From contig NC_011830.1 of NCBI RefSeq assembly GCF_000021925.1, positions 2,380,501-2,444,500 of the forward strand: a stretch of DNA of 64,000 bases, read 5' to 3'. The notes under the pieces were generated by a model that did not search any database, was not told the DNA's origin, and saw nothing but the letters and a program-made list of their open reading frames with translations. Below, piece after piece: positions 42,366 through 51,565 of this stretch. This DNA comes from Desulfitobacterium hafniense DCB-2 (lineage in GTDB: Bacteria; Bacillota; Desulfitobacteriia; Desulfitobacteriales; Desulfitobacteriaceae). The translations under genes and the position numbers were made by a program. Position 1 is the stretch's first letter. Every line of letters starts with the position of its first letter.

Positions 42366-44114
42366 ATGATTAAAAAACTGGCCGGAAGTATCCGGCAGTA
42401 CAAGAAAGCCACTCTCTTGACGCCGTTTTTTGTGGCTTTGGAAGTGACCATGGAAGTGATCATTCCTTTATTGATGGCCCGGCTGATCGACTACGGCATT
42501 GACGCGGGCGATATGAACTATGTAGCTAAAATGGGAGGCGCTCTTCTCCTTGCCGCCTTGATCAGCCTGGCTTTCGGACTGTTGGCGGGGAGGACTGCCG
42601 CCGTTGCCTCAGCAGGCTTTGCCCAGAATCTGCGTCAAGACATGTTTTATAAAGTCCAGAGCTTTTCTTTCGTCAACATCGACAAGTTCTCCACAGCAAG
42701 CATCGTGACCCGGCTGACCACAGATGTTACCAATGTGCAGAACTCCTTCCAAATGCTGACCCGTATGGCTATACGCAGTCCGATCATGCTTTTCTTTGCC
42801 CTCTTTGTCTCCTTTAGTATCGATCAGAAGCTGTCACTGATTTTCCTGGGGAGCATCCCTATTCTGGGCGTGGGGCTATGGCTGATTATGAGCAATGTTC
42901 ATCCCATCTTCGCCAGGGTCTTCCGGACCTATGATAAGCTCAATAATGTCGTTCAGGAAAATCTCCGGGGCATGCGCGTGGTCAAGTCTTTTGTCCGCGA
43001 AGATTTTGAAACCCAAAAATTCATGGCTATTTCCCAATCCATTTATAAGGACTTTACCAAAGCGGAACGGCTGCTGGTCTTTAATATGCCGCTGATGCAA
43101 TTTTGCATGTATGCCTGTATCCTTTTCGTATCCTGGTTTGGCGCCCGGGCCATTGTGGCTTCCGGCGGCGATCCTGTGGCCGGACTTTCCACCGGGGAAC
43201 TTTTGAGTTTGATTACTTATGCCACTCAGATTCTCATGAGCCTGATGATGCTTTCCATGGTCTTTGTCATGCTGACCATCTCCCGGGCTTCTGCCGCGAG
43301 AATCGTGGAACTTCTGGAGGAAGAGAGCAACCTGCAAAACAAGGACCACCCGGTTTGCCAAGTCCCCAATGGCGATATCTCCTTTGAAAATGTCAGCTTC
43401 AGCTATAGCAAAGATGCGGATAAACCGGTCCTGGATAGGATCAATCTGGACATTCGATCCGGTGAGACTCTTGGCATTCTGGGGGGAACGGGATCCTCTA
43501 AATCCACGTTAGTCCAATTGATTCCCCGTTTGTATGATGTGACTGAGGGCAAGGTCAAGGTGGGCGGTGTTGATGTCAGGGATTATGACCTGGAGACGCT
43601 GCGCAACCAAGTAGCCATGGTCCTGCAGAAGAATGTGCTTTTCTCAGGAACGATTAAAGAGAATCTGCGCTGGGGGAATGAGCAGGCTACTGAGGAAGAG
43701 ATGATTCAGGCCTGCAAGCTGGCCCATGCCCATGATTTCATCGCCGGGTTCCCCCACCAATACGATACCCTGATCGAGCAGGGAGGGGTCAATCTCTCGG
43801 GAGGGCAGAAGCAGCGGCTCTGTATCGCCCGGGCTTTGCTGAAGAACCCGCAAATCCTAATTCTCGATGATTCAACAAGTGCCGTGGATATGGAGACGGA
43901 TGCCCAGATCCGCAAGGCGCTGGCTGAGCACCTGCCGGATACCACCAAGCTGATCATCGCTCAGCGGGTTTCATCGGTCCAGGATGCCGACCGGATCATC
44001 GTCATGGACGATGGAAAAATAAAGGCTGTAGGTTCCCATGAGGAATTGCTGCAGACCAGTGAGATTTACAAGGAGGTCTATGAGTCACAAGCGAAAGGAG
44101 GGGAAGAAGGATGA
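42366..44114 (+). CDS. ABC exporter half-transporter A (heterodimeric multidrug type)
   Basis: A 582-residue half-transporter with six TM helices (about 15-310) and a nucleotide-binding domain. Walker A is the variant GGTGSSKST (Gly replaced by Ser), the signature LSGGQKQR is canonical, and the Walker B reads ILILDDST with Asp in place of the catalytic Glu. These substitutions are those of the degenerate-site partner in heterodimeric exporters such as BmrC/D or LmrC/D. Its stop overlaps the next gene by 4 bases. Confidence 0.93.
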   Translation: MIKKLAGSIRQYKKATLLTPFFVALEVTMEVIIPLLMARLIDYGIDAGDMNYVAKMGGALLLAALISLAFGLLAGRTAAVASAGFAQNLRQDMFYKVQSFSFVNIDKFSTASIVTRLTTDVTNVQNSFQMLTRMAIRSPIMLFFALFVSFSIDQKLSLIFLGSIPILGVGLWLIMSNVHPIFARVFRTYDKLNNVVQENLRGMRVVKSFVREDFETQKFMAISQSIYKDFTKAERLLVFNMPLMQFCMYACILFVSWFGARAIVASGGDPVAGLSTGELLSLITYATQILMSLMMLSMVFVMLTISRASAARIVELLEEESNLQNKDHPVCQVPNGDISFENVSFSYSKDADKPVLDRINLDIRSGETLGILGGTGSSKSTLVQLIPRLYDVTEGKVKVGGVDVRDYDLETLRNQVAMVLQKNVLFSGTIKENLRWGNEQATEEEMIQACKLAHAHDFIAGFPHQYDTLIEQGGVNLSGGQKQRLCIARALLKNPQILILDDSTSAVDMETDAQIRKALAEHLPDTTKLIIAQRVSSVQDADRIIVMDDGKIKAVGSHEELLQTSEIYKEVYESQAKGGEEG

Positions 44115-46063
44115 TGGGATTCAGAGGCGGGCCGGGAAAGAGTTCGGCTCATGGCAGGGGACTTCCCGGCGGGAAACCGCCCCATGACAAATTCAACCCC
44201 CAGACAGCCAAACGGCTTTTGTCTTATTTGCGGGATTACAAGGTGCAAACCTTCTTCGTTATGGTCGCTATTCTGATCAGTGCCCTGGTCGGGGTTCTGT
44301 CTTCCGTATTCCTTAAAATCCTGATCGATGATTATATTGCACCTCTTCTTCTGGAGGCCGTTCCCAACTATGCCGGATTGCTGCGGATCATAATGGTGAT
44401 GGCAGGGATTTACCTGATTGGCGTTCTGGCCACCTTAATCTACAACTGGATTATGGTGTCGATCTCCCAAGGCATCTTAAAGAAAATCCGGGATGAGATG
44501 TTTTCCCATATGCAGAAGCTGCCGGTTAAATACTTTGATTCCCATACTCATGGGGATGTGATGAGCCATTACACCAATGATACGGATACCTTAAGACAGA
44601 TGATCTCTCAGGGTATCCCTCAGACCTTTTCTTCCTTCATTACGATTGTGGCGGTTTTCTTTGCCATGCTTTACCTCAGTGTCTGGCTGACCGTGTTTGT
44701 GGTCTTGTGTATTTTCCTAATCCTAAAGGTTATTGGCAGCATCGCCGGCAAGAGCGGCACCTATTTTATGCAGCAGCAGCAATCCCTGGGAACTCTCAAT
44801 GGCTATATTGAGGAAATGATCCATGGCCAGCGGGTGGTCAAGGTCTTCAACTATGAGGAAAAAAGCAAAGAGTCCTTTAACCGCAAAAATGAAGAGCTTT
44901 GCGCCCATGCCACCGCCGCCAATTCCTATGTCAATATCATCATGCCCATGATGAGCAATTTTGGCTATCTCCTTTATGTAGCGTTGGCCATTGTGGGAGG
45001 TCTCCTAGTGATTGGAGGAGTGACCAATCTGACCATCACCGGGACCAATGCACTCACCCTGGGAACCATTGCTTCTTTTCTGCAGTTGTCCCGCAGTTTT
45101 ATCATGCCCATTGCGCAGGTGTCCCAGCAGTTGAATGCCATTATTATGGCTTTGGCAGGGGCGGAACGGATCTTCAAACTCCTTGATGAAAAGCCGGAAA
45201 AGGATGAAGGGCAAGTGACCTTGGTCCATGTCAAACAAGAAAGGGGCCCCATAGTTGAAACCAGCTCGCATACCGATGGGTGGGCCTGGAAAATTCCTCA
45301 GGAAGATGGCATGGTGGACTATCGGGAGCTTAAAGGAGAAGTCCGTTTCTTCGATGTGGACTTTGGCTACGAGGAGAACAAGATGGTTCTGCACAACATC
45401 ACTTTGTATGCCGAACCCGGGCAAAAGGTGGCTTTTGTGGGGGCTACGGGAGCGGGCAAGACCACTATTACCAATCTCATCAACCGTTTCTATGATCTGG
45501 CCGACGGCAAGATCCGCTATGACGGTATTAATATCAATAAAATCAAAAAGGAGGACTTGCGCCGCTCCTTAGGTATCGTGCTCCAGGATGTCAATCTGTT
45601 TACAGGGTCAGTGATGGAAAATATCCGCTATGGCCGCCTGGATGCCACGGATGAGGACTGTATCGCGGCGGCCAAGCTGGCCAATGCCGACGGTTTTATC
45701 CGCATGCTCCCCCAAGGTTATCAGACAGTTCTTTCCGGGGACGGCAGCGGTTTATCCCAGGGTCAGCGGCAGCTCATCTCCATTGCCCGTGCTGCGGTAG
45801 CAGATCCGCCGGTGATGATTCTCGATGAAGCCACTTCCTCCATCGATACCCGCACCGAGGCCATCGTCCAACGGGGCATGGACTCCTTAATGGAAGGGAG
45901 AACGGTCTTTGTCATTGCCCACAGGCTTTCCACCGTCAAAAACTCCGATGTGATCATGGTACTTGAGGAGGGGAGAGTTATTGAACGGGGCAGCCATGAG
46001 AAGCTGATTGCTGAAAAGGGCAAATATTATCAGCTTTATACAGGAGCCTTTGAACTGGAGTAG
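44111..46063 (+). CDS. ABC exporter half-transporter B (heterodimeric multidrug type)
   Basis: A 650-residue half-transporter. It has a Gly-rich cytoplasmic lead (RGGPGKSSAHGRGLPGG), six TM helices, a loop insertion of about 35 residues before the nucleotide-binding domain (near 375-410), canonical Walker A GATGAGKTT and Walker B MILDEATS with catalytic Glu, but a degenerate signature LSQGQRQL. With partner A this gives one consensus and one degenerate ATP site, the hallmark of this exporter class. Substrates are probably lipophilic drugs. It is translationally coupled to partner A. Confidence 0.93.
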   Translation: MMGFRGGPGKSSAHGRGLPGGKPPHDKFNPQTAKRLLSYLRDYKVQTFFVMVAILISALVGVLSSVFLKILIDDYIAPLLLEAVPNYAGLLRIIMVMAGIYLIGVLATLIYNWIMVSISQGILKKIRDEMFSHMQKLPVKYFDSHTHGDVMSHYTNDTDTLRQMISQGIPQTFSSFITIVAVFFAMLYLSVWLTVFVVLCIFLILKVIGSIAGKSGTYFMQQQQSLGTLNGYIEEMIHGQRVVKVFNYEEKSKESFNRKNEELCAHATAANSYVNIIMPMMSNFGYLLYVALAIVGGLLVIGGVTNLTITGTNALTLGTIASFLQLSRSFIMPIAQVSQQLNAIIMALAGAERIFKLLDEKPEKDEGQVTLVHVKQERGPIVETSSHTDGWAWKIPQEDGMVDYRELKGEVRFFDVDFGYEENKMVLHNITLYAEPGQKVAFVGATGAGKTTITNLINRFYDLADGKIRYDGININKIKKEDLRRSLGIVLQDVNLFTGSVMENIRYGRLDATDEDCIAAAKLANADGFIRMLPQGYQTVLSGDGSGLSQGQRQLISIARAAVADPPVMILDEATSSIDTRTEAIVQRGMDSLMEGRTVFVIAHRLSTVKNSDVIMVLEEGRVIERGSHEKLIAEKGKYYQLYTGAFELE

Positions 46064-46066
46064 TGC

Positions 46067-46921
46067 TCAAACATCCCGCCCCTCGAAATGGCGGATTGCC
46101 CAGAACAACAAAGCCACAGTGTAGAAGACCCCATATCCGAGCATCAGATTGCTGGGCTCACTCCCTGCCCCGCCGTTGAACATGGCCATGGCGCTGTTCC
46201 CGGAATCCGTCAGCAAAGCATCGGTTTTGCGAAAGAGAGCATTATAGGGAAAGATGAGGCTGGAGATGATGCCTGTGTTGATTAAGGACGGGTTATTGAG
46301 CAGGGTTCCGATCTGTTCCACCAGCCCGCCCACAAAGCCTACCCCATAGAGAATAATGAGAATGATGCCGCTGTTGATCGTGCTCATACGGGTACTCAGC
46401 CATAAACCTGCGGCGACGATGAGGAGAGGGGATAGGACGAATATCAGCCCGCCTTGAACAACAGAGGAAGGTTCAAGGCGGGCGGCAATATCCCCACCGG
46501 TCAGCTGATTGATCAGCAGTACACCAACGAATAAGCTGAGAGCATAAACTACGACTACGGTTCCCAAGCCGAGGAATTTTCCCAAAATATAAGAACGGCG
46601 GGGGAGGGGACGGGCCAGAATTGTGTCGATCTGATGGTTTTCGATTTCCCCGGCTACCCCTCCCACCGTGGAGAGTATGGTGAGCAGAGCCAGAATCATG
46701 CTGGAAAAATTGAGCCCCATCATAATGATCTGAGAACGTATGGAGTTTTGGATAACTGTGTTGGCGCTGTCAAAACCATGCATAGCTTGAATGAAGCCTT
46801 GGGCAGCATAATGATTGGTCACCCCAAAGAAGATTAAAAAAGCAAGGGTCATGAGCAAGGTGATGAAAAAGATCCGCCGCGAGAGAATCTCCCTGAAGGT
46901 CAGCTTAATGATGGACAGCAT
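46067..46921 (-). CDS. ABC-2 type transporter permease
   Basis: A 284-residue membrane protein with about six helices of the ABC-2 permease type (IIKLTFREILSRRIFFITLLMTLAFLIFFG at the start, EIENHQIDTILARPLPRRSYILGKFLG in the coupling region, then four more helices). The ATG at 46921 is preceded by GAAAGGAG and lies inside the end of the ATPase gene. It is the last gene of the sigma/anti-sigma/ABC operon and is convergent with the exporter by 3 bases. Confidence 0.87.
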   Translation of the reverse strand: MLSIIKLTFREILSRRIFFITLLMTLAFLIFFGVTNHYAAQGFIQAMHGFDSANTVIQNSIRSQIIMMGLNFSSMILALLTILSTVGGVAGEIENHQIDTILARPLPRRSYILGKFLGLGTVVVVYALSLFVGVLLINQLTGGDIAARLEPSSVVQGGLIFVLSPLLIVAAGLWLSTRMSTINSGIILIILYGVGFVGGLVEQIGTLLNNPSLINTGIISSLIFPYNALFRKTDALLTDSGNSAMAMFNGGAGSEPSNLMLGYGVFYTVALLFWAIRHFEGRDV

Positions 46922-47852
46922 ATTCTCTCTCCTTTCGCTCCACCCAATACATAAACACCTCTTCCAAATGGGGCTGCAGGGAAACCACCTCATAGAGCCC
47001 AATTCCCATCCCGCTGAGGTAATGGATCAGCTCCGGCACAGCCTCCCCCGAGCTGAGCTGCACCCGCCATTCGGAGATTTCCTGGGTTTGGGATAAAAGC
47101 TCGGTATTCTGAACCAGTGAGTTCATCGTGTTCAGGATGTCCTGAGTTAACCCCTGAGCCCGCAGTTTAATTTCCGATTTAAAGTCACAGAGAGTCCGCC
47201 AGTCTCCTTGGGCGGCCACTTTTCCCTGATTGATAATGGCCACTTGGTCGCAGACATTTTCTACTTCGGCCAGGAGATGGCTGTTGAGAAACACCGTCTT
47301 TCCTTCCTTGCGCAGGGCAAGAATGAGATCCCGCACGTCCCGGCGGCCGATAGGGTCCAGGGCGGAGGTGGGCTCATCAAGAAAGATCAGTTCAGGATCG
47401 GAGATCAAGGCACAAGCCAAACCGATGCGCTGCTGCATTCCTTTGCTGTAGCGCCGGATTTTTTCCTGCTCACGGCCGGATAACCCCACTCGTTCCACTA
47501 AACTCTGAATGCGCCGCTGCCGCTCCGCGGGAGGCACTCCGGCCAAATCTCCATGGAGCTCTAGCAGTTGGGCTCCTGTAAGCCAATCGGGATAGCGGAA
47601 AAGCTCGGGGAGATAGCCTACCTTCGCCCGGGCTTTAACATTGTTGAGGGGATGGCCGAGGATTTCCGCCCGTCCTGAGGTCGGGTGGATTAGGCCCAGC
47701 AAGGTTCTGACAAAAGTGCTCTTTCCCGCACCATTGGGTCCGATAAAACCATAGACGACACCGGGAGGGACCTGTAAGCTCACATCTGAGCACCCGGCTT
47801 TGCCATCATAGTGTTTGGTTAAATTCCAGGTTTGAATAACGAATTCCGACAT
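46905..47852 (-). CDS. ABC-2 type transporter ATPase
   Basis: A 315-residue ATPase. Walker A GPNGAGKST, signature RYSKGMQQR, Walker B LIFLDEPTSALDP and H-loop NSHLLAEVE are intact, followed by the C-terminal domain of about 90 residues seen in CcmA/BcrA-type ATPases. ATG 47852 with TGAGGTGG upstream is chosen. It overlaps the permease by 17 bases. With an ECF sigma and anti-sigma upstream it may export an antimicrobial or an envelope component. Confidence 0.92.
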   Translation of the reverse strand: MSEFVIQTWNLTKHYDGKAGCSDVSLQVPPGVVYGFIGPNGAGKSTFVRTLLGLIHPTSGRAEILGHPLNNVKARAKVGYLPELFRYPDWLTGAQLLELHGDLAGVPPAERQRRIQSLVERVGLSGREQEKIRRYSKGMQQRIGLACALISDPELIFLDEPTSALDPIGRRDVRDLILALRKEGKTVFLNSHLLAEVENVCDQVAIINQGKVAAQGDWRTLCDFKSEIKLRAQGLTQDILNTMNSLVQNTELLSQTQEISEWRVQLSSGEAVPELIHYLSGMGIGLYEVVSLQPHLEEVFMYWVERKEREYAVHH

Positions 47853-47881
47853 AAGCCACCTCATTGCTTGATAAGCCTAAA

Positions 47882-47902
47882 GAGCAGCCGGTGGGGCTGC
47901 CC
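47882..47902 (-). terminator. Hairpin between anti-sigma and ABC genes, possible attenuator
   Basis: GGGCAGCC-CCACC-GGCTGCTC on the minus strand followed by TTTAGG. The weak T-run suggests partial termination within the operon. Confidence 0.4.
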
Positions 47903-47921
47903 TTTAGGTATTATGAAGGAT

Positions 47922-49160
47922 TTAAATTTGGCTTGCCATAGCAAGCAGGCTGTTTTTCAGTTCTTTATTGCTTTGGGCTTCCGTTCCCTGGGAGGCCAGC
48001 ATGTGCATTAAACCATCCTTTTGCCAAATCAGCACGGCCTGCTCATCGCCGGAATAAGCCACAAATACCCCGGGATTTCCTTGAACTTTAACATCTTCAG
48101 AATAATCCTGGCCTTCCACATAAGGAATGGGAAGGGTGGACTCCCAATCCTGAATATTGGCTAATTGCTGACGGACATTTTCGGGAAGGAGAGGAGTCAT
48201 TAAGAGAGCGCCTCTTACCTGATCCACATCAATCCCCTCGGGAACTTTGAGCTGAGGTGAGGCGGATACAGCATAATGCAAACGAGCCTGAGGATTGCTC
48301 TCCGAGCTATACTCAATAAAACTGCTTTGACCAAAGGAGATAAAAATGCTCTCCTTATTCAGCTTGGGATCCAAGGCTACAGAAGTGCCTAATTGCTGGG
48401 CAAAGGCTTCAAACTGGGCTACGTCGATTTGCATATCGGCAGAAAAGGGCTCCTGTTTCCCGGCTCGAAGCATGGTATAACCTGTTAGTTCAGGAACGGA
48501 CACACCGGCTTGGCGGGCTGCCTCAAGTGAGGTAAAGACTGCCGGTTCAGGCTGGCCGGCTACAGACATATGGCCCATGCCTTTAAGATCGATCTCCCCG
48601 TTGTGCAGGGCGCTCATATTGGCTTTAATCTGTTCAATATCTTCCGGGGTAAGTTTAACCGTTTGCAGTTTGTCGATGCGCAATAAGCCCAGCATATCGC
48701 TGGCGGCCACTCTCACCTGGGGTATGAACAGAGCGGAAGCCAGGACCGCGGCCGCTACGCCTCCGGCTATCCAGCGTTTGGGATTGATTTTCATTGTTGA
48801 CCATCTTCCTTTCGTCCTGAGACTCTTTGTCAGGTTTTGTGCTGGTTCTGTATTGGGGTTAGGTAATTCCAAAGCTCCCAGAGCGTTGTCACCGGGGCGG
48901 GGATCGGGTGCCGTGGCCAGCCGGGCTTGGAATTTCTCCCAAGCGGCCTGGGTATCGGGAGACACCTCGCCGCCGGTGTTTAACGTCAAGCTCTCGGTCA
49001 AGGCTGTCTTGATCCATTCATCCAGTTTTTTCATGTTTTGCAGCTCTTCCCGACAGCCGGGGCAGCTCTGCAGATGAAGAGCCATCTCTTTTCTTTCCTC
49101 TCTTGACAATTCACCGTCAAGATAGGCCTGAATATAGTCTTGTTCAAGGCCACAGGCCAT
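47922..49160 (-). CDS. Zinc-finger anti-sigma factor with extracytoplasmic domain
   Basis: A 412-residue anti-sigma factor. The N-terminal zf-HC2/ZAS motif is DYIQAYLDGELSREERKEMALHLQSCPGCREEL (His, Cys, Cys zinc ligands at about 28-36). A linker and one TM helix follow (about 125-145: WIAGGVAAAVLASALFIPQ), then an outside domain of about 260 residues resembling DUF4367-type sensors. It should hold the ECF sigma at the membrane until an envelope signal arrives. It overlaps the sigma stop (TAATG). Confidence 0.88.
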   Translation of the reverse strand: MACGLEQDYIQAYLDGELSREERKEMALHLQSCPGCREELQNMKKLDEWIKTALTESLTLNTGGEVSPDTQAAWEKFQARLATAPDPRPGDNALGALELPNPNTEPAQNLTKSLRTKGRWSTMKINPKRWIAGGVAAAVLASALFIPQVRVAASDMLGLLRIDKLQTVKLTPEDIEQIKANMSALHNGEIDLKGMGHMSVAGQPEPAVFTSLEAARQAGVSVPELTGYTMLRAGKQEPFSADMQIDVAQFEAFAQQLGTSVALDPKLNKESIFISFGQSSFIEYSSESNPQARLHYAVSASPQLKVPEGIDVDQVRGALLMTPLLPENVRQQLANIQDWESTLPIPYVEGQDYSEDVKVQGNPGVFVAYSGDEQAVLIWQKDGLMHMLASQGTEAQSNKELKNSLLAMASQI

Positions 49161-49717
49161 TAGTATTCCCCCCTTTTCAGGTAACCTTTGCGGAAGCGCT
49201 CTTTGGCCCGTACCAAGGATTTTCCTACGGAAGCAAATTCCATAGAGATCGTCTCGCTGATTTCCTTGTAGCTTAACCCTGCAAAGCGCAGCAGGAGCAG
49301 GGACCGATCCCGCGCAGGCAGCTCAGTCAGGACTTCTCTGACTCGCTGAATCTCTTCGGCTCTGAGCCATTGTGTCTCTGCCGAGGGTTCATTGGCTGAT
49401 GTCTGGCGGGTGAGCCTTTCCCAGAGACTATGCTGTCGTTTGCTGGTACGCAAATGATTGTAGGCGGCATTGATCCCGGATTGGATTAAGTAGGCCTTAA
49501 GATTCCCGATGTCTTGCCAGGGTGCATGATATAAGCGCCAAAAGACATCCTGGGCTAAATCCTCAGCGGCACTTCTCTCCTGAAGGATCTTCTCGATGGT
49601 CTGAACCACCATGGGATAGTAGTGTTGAAATACAGCGGCGAAATCAGAAGGATCCGGAGTCTGCTCTGCCATCTGTTCAGCCGTCTGCTCCGTAGCCACT
49701 ATAGGATCTTCTCTCAT
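49160..49717 (-). CDS. ECF-type RNA polymerase sigma factor
   Basis: A 185-residue ECF sigma. Region 2 is at about 28-95 (FAAVFQHYYPMVVQTIEKILQERSAAEDLAQDVFWRLYH in parts) and region 4 at about 125-180 (LTELPARDRSLLLLRFAGLSYKEISETISMEFASVGKSLVRAKERF in parts). There is an Asp/Glu-Gln-Thr-rich N-terminal lead (TEQTAEQMAEQTPD). The ATG at 49717 has GAGGGGGTCGG upstream. It heads the operon with its anti-sigma and an ABC-2 exporter. Confidence 0.92.
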   Translation of the reverse strand: MREDPIVATEQTAEQMAEQTPDPSDFAAVFQHYYPMVVQTIEKILQERSAAEDLAQDVFWRLYHAPWQDIGNLKAYLIQSGINAAYNHLRTSKRQHSLWERLTRQTSANEPSAETQWLRAEEIQRVREVLTELPARDRSLLLLRFAGLSYKEISETISMEFASVGKSLVRAKERFRKGYLKRGEY

Positions 49718-49876
49718 TTCCGACCCCCTCTCGACATAACTATAAAACCGCAGGAAGGGTTTTTGTGACAAGAAAAGTACACTTTTTAGATAAGGATTCG
49801 ATATATTTTGGTTAATAAAAGTCGAGCATCGTTATAATAGTTTTGGTATTATGCAGCTGTAGAAAGGAGGGAGATC

Positions 49877-50740
49877 ATGTTACGGGAATTAAATCATGTG
49901 ATTGACTATATTGAAGAGCACTTAACCGAGGAGCTGTCTCTTGAAATCATTTCTGAATATGCCGGAGTTTCTGACTATCACTTTAGAAAGATCTTTTTCT
50001 ATCTTTCAGGGTTGACCCTTAGCGAATATATCAAAAACAGAAAATTATCGGAAGCAAATAAGGATTTATTACAGGGAGAAACAGTTACGGAGGTTGCTTT
50101 TAAATATGGTTATCAGTCAATGGACGGCTTTACTCGGGCTTTTAAAAAATGGAGTGGTTTCTTACCCTCAGATGTAATAAAAAAAGGCCTAAGTAAATCC
50201 TTTCCCAAACTTTCATTTGTAATAAGCGTCAAGGGAGGAACTGCTATGGAATTTAGAATTGAGGACAAACCGGCCTTTAATTTAGTCGGTGTAAGCAAAC
50301 GTGTTCCCATGCAATTTGAAGGGGTTAATAAGGAAATTGTCAAACTTGCCCAAAGCATAACAGCGGAACAAAGAGAAGAAATGCATGCTCTGCAAAATAT
50401 TGAGCCTTATGAAATCATCAATGCTTCTTATGATGCTGACGCAGACTTTTTGAAAGAAGAAGGTGATTTAACTCACCTGATAGGTATTTTAACGACGGAA
50501 AATCAAGTAAGTGACCTATTGGAAAAAGTGCCGGTGGAAGCCTGCACTTGGGCTATATTTCCCAACGAAGGACCATTTCCTTCTATGTTACAGGATACAA
50601 TGGCAAAAATATATTCAGAATGGCTTCCGTCTTCAAATTACGAAGTAATCAAGGCCCCTGCTTTTTCTTTTACCAAAATGAATCAGCATAAAAAAGACTG
50701 CGCTTACAGTGAAGTTTGGATTCCGGTTCGGAAAAATTGA
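49877..50740 (+). CDS. AraC family regulator with GyrI-like effector domain (second copy)
   Basis: A 287-residue regulator with the same plan as the gene at 6579: AraC HTH first (about 8-105: ISEYAGVSDYHFRKIFFYLSG, EVAFKYGYQSMDGFTRAF), GyrI-like domain second (about 125-285: FRIEDKPAFNLVGVSKRVPMQFEG in parts, WAIFPNEGPFPSMLQDT). AAAGGAGGGAG precedes the ATG. Divergent from the ECF sigma gene and upstream of the DUF169 gene. Probably senses a small lipophilic compound. Confidence 0.92.
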   Translation: MLRELNHVIDYIEEHLTEELSLEIISEYAGVSDYHFRKIFFYLSGLTLSEYIKNRKLSEANKDLLQGETVTEVAFKYGYQSMDGFTRAFKKWSGFLPSDVIKKGLSKSFPKLSFVISVKGGTAMEFRIEDKPAFNLVGVSKRVPMQFEGVNKEIVKLAQSITAEQREEMHALQNIEPYEIINASYDADADFLKEEGDLTHLIGILTTENQVSDLLEKVPVEACTWAIFPNEGPFPSMLQDTMAKIYSEWLPSSNYEVIKAPAFSFTKMNQHKKDCAYSEVWIPVRKN

Positions 50741-50833
50741 GCGATTTAAAAGAGGATTTCCCATGAGGCAAGCGAAAATATAGGCATAATAGTTAACTAT
50801 TTCCAGAAATTTAAAAAGTGAGGTGTAGTTCTT

Positions 50834-51550
50834 ATGCAAAGCAAAATTGCCGAAGCGATTAAATTGGGAAACCAGCCTGTCGCAGTAATGCGCTCCGATG
50901 CCAAGCCCGAAGGGGCTATGCAGTTTAAAGAGGGGAGATGGGGGTGTGCCATCTCTCTGCTCAACATGGCTGCTAAAGGGCAGGTTGCGGTATTTGCCAA
51001 CTCTACGACTACTTGTAGCGGTGGTAAGGTAGGACTGGGATTCAGGCAATTTGAGTTGGGTTTTATCGAGCATTTCTTATCTGTAGGCGGTGTAGGCGGA
51101 CGGGAAGGGGAGTTTTATAAAAAGAACCCTGAATTGGCCGGTAAATTTGCTCTTGAGCTGCCTAAAGTGACGGCCAAAGAATATATTATCTTTAAGCCTC
51201 TGTCCGAACTAAAGGCTGACGAAACCCCGGAAGGAATCATCTTTTTAGCCAATGCGGATCAGATCTCGGCTTTGACTGTGCTGGCCAATTATGACCGGCC
51301 GACTCAGGATAATGTTAAAGTTAATTTTGGAGCAGGCTGTCACCAGACCGTGCTCTTTACCTTAGATCAAGTGGATAAGGACGAGGATCACTGTTTTATC
51401 GGGCTCACGGATCCTTCGGCCCGCAAATTTATTGATAAGGATATCCTTTCTTTCAGCATGACCTATAAACGTTTTCTGGAATTGGAGGAACAGGTGGAGG
51501 AAAGCTTTTTGACCAAGGAAACCTGGCTGAAGGTTGCGGAACGCATCTAG
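50834..51550 (+). CDS. DUF169 family protein
   Basis: A 238-residue DUF169 protein: QPVAVMRSDAKPEGAMQFKEGRWGCAISLL in parts, then a Cys/Gly-rich stretch NSTTTCSGGKVGLGF, and later FGAGCHQTVLFTLDQ and GLTDPSARKFI. Three conserved Cys (in WGCA, TCSGG and AGCHQ) may bind a cofactor or metal. Members are common in anaerobes and near dehalogenation or C1 genes, but no activity is established. It is convergent with the nor genes. Confidence 0.82.
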   Translation: MQSKIAEAIKLGNQPVAVMRSDAKPEGAMQFKEGRWGCAISLLNMAAKGQVAVFANSTTTCSGGKVGLGFRQFELGFIEHFLSVGGVGGREGEFYKKNPELAGKFALELPKVTAKEYIIFKPLSELKADETPEGIIFLANADQISALTVLANYDRPTQDNVKVNFGAGCHQTVLFTLDQVDKDEDHCFIGLTDPSARKFIDKDILSFSMTYKRFLELEEQVEESFLTKETWLKVAERI

Positions 51551-51565
51551 GCTTTTGGAATGCAG

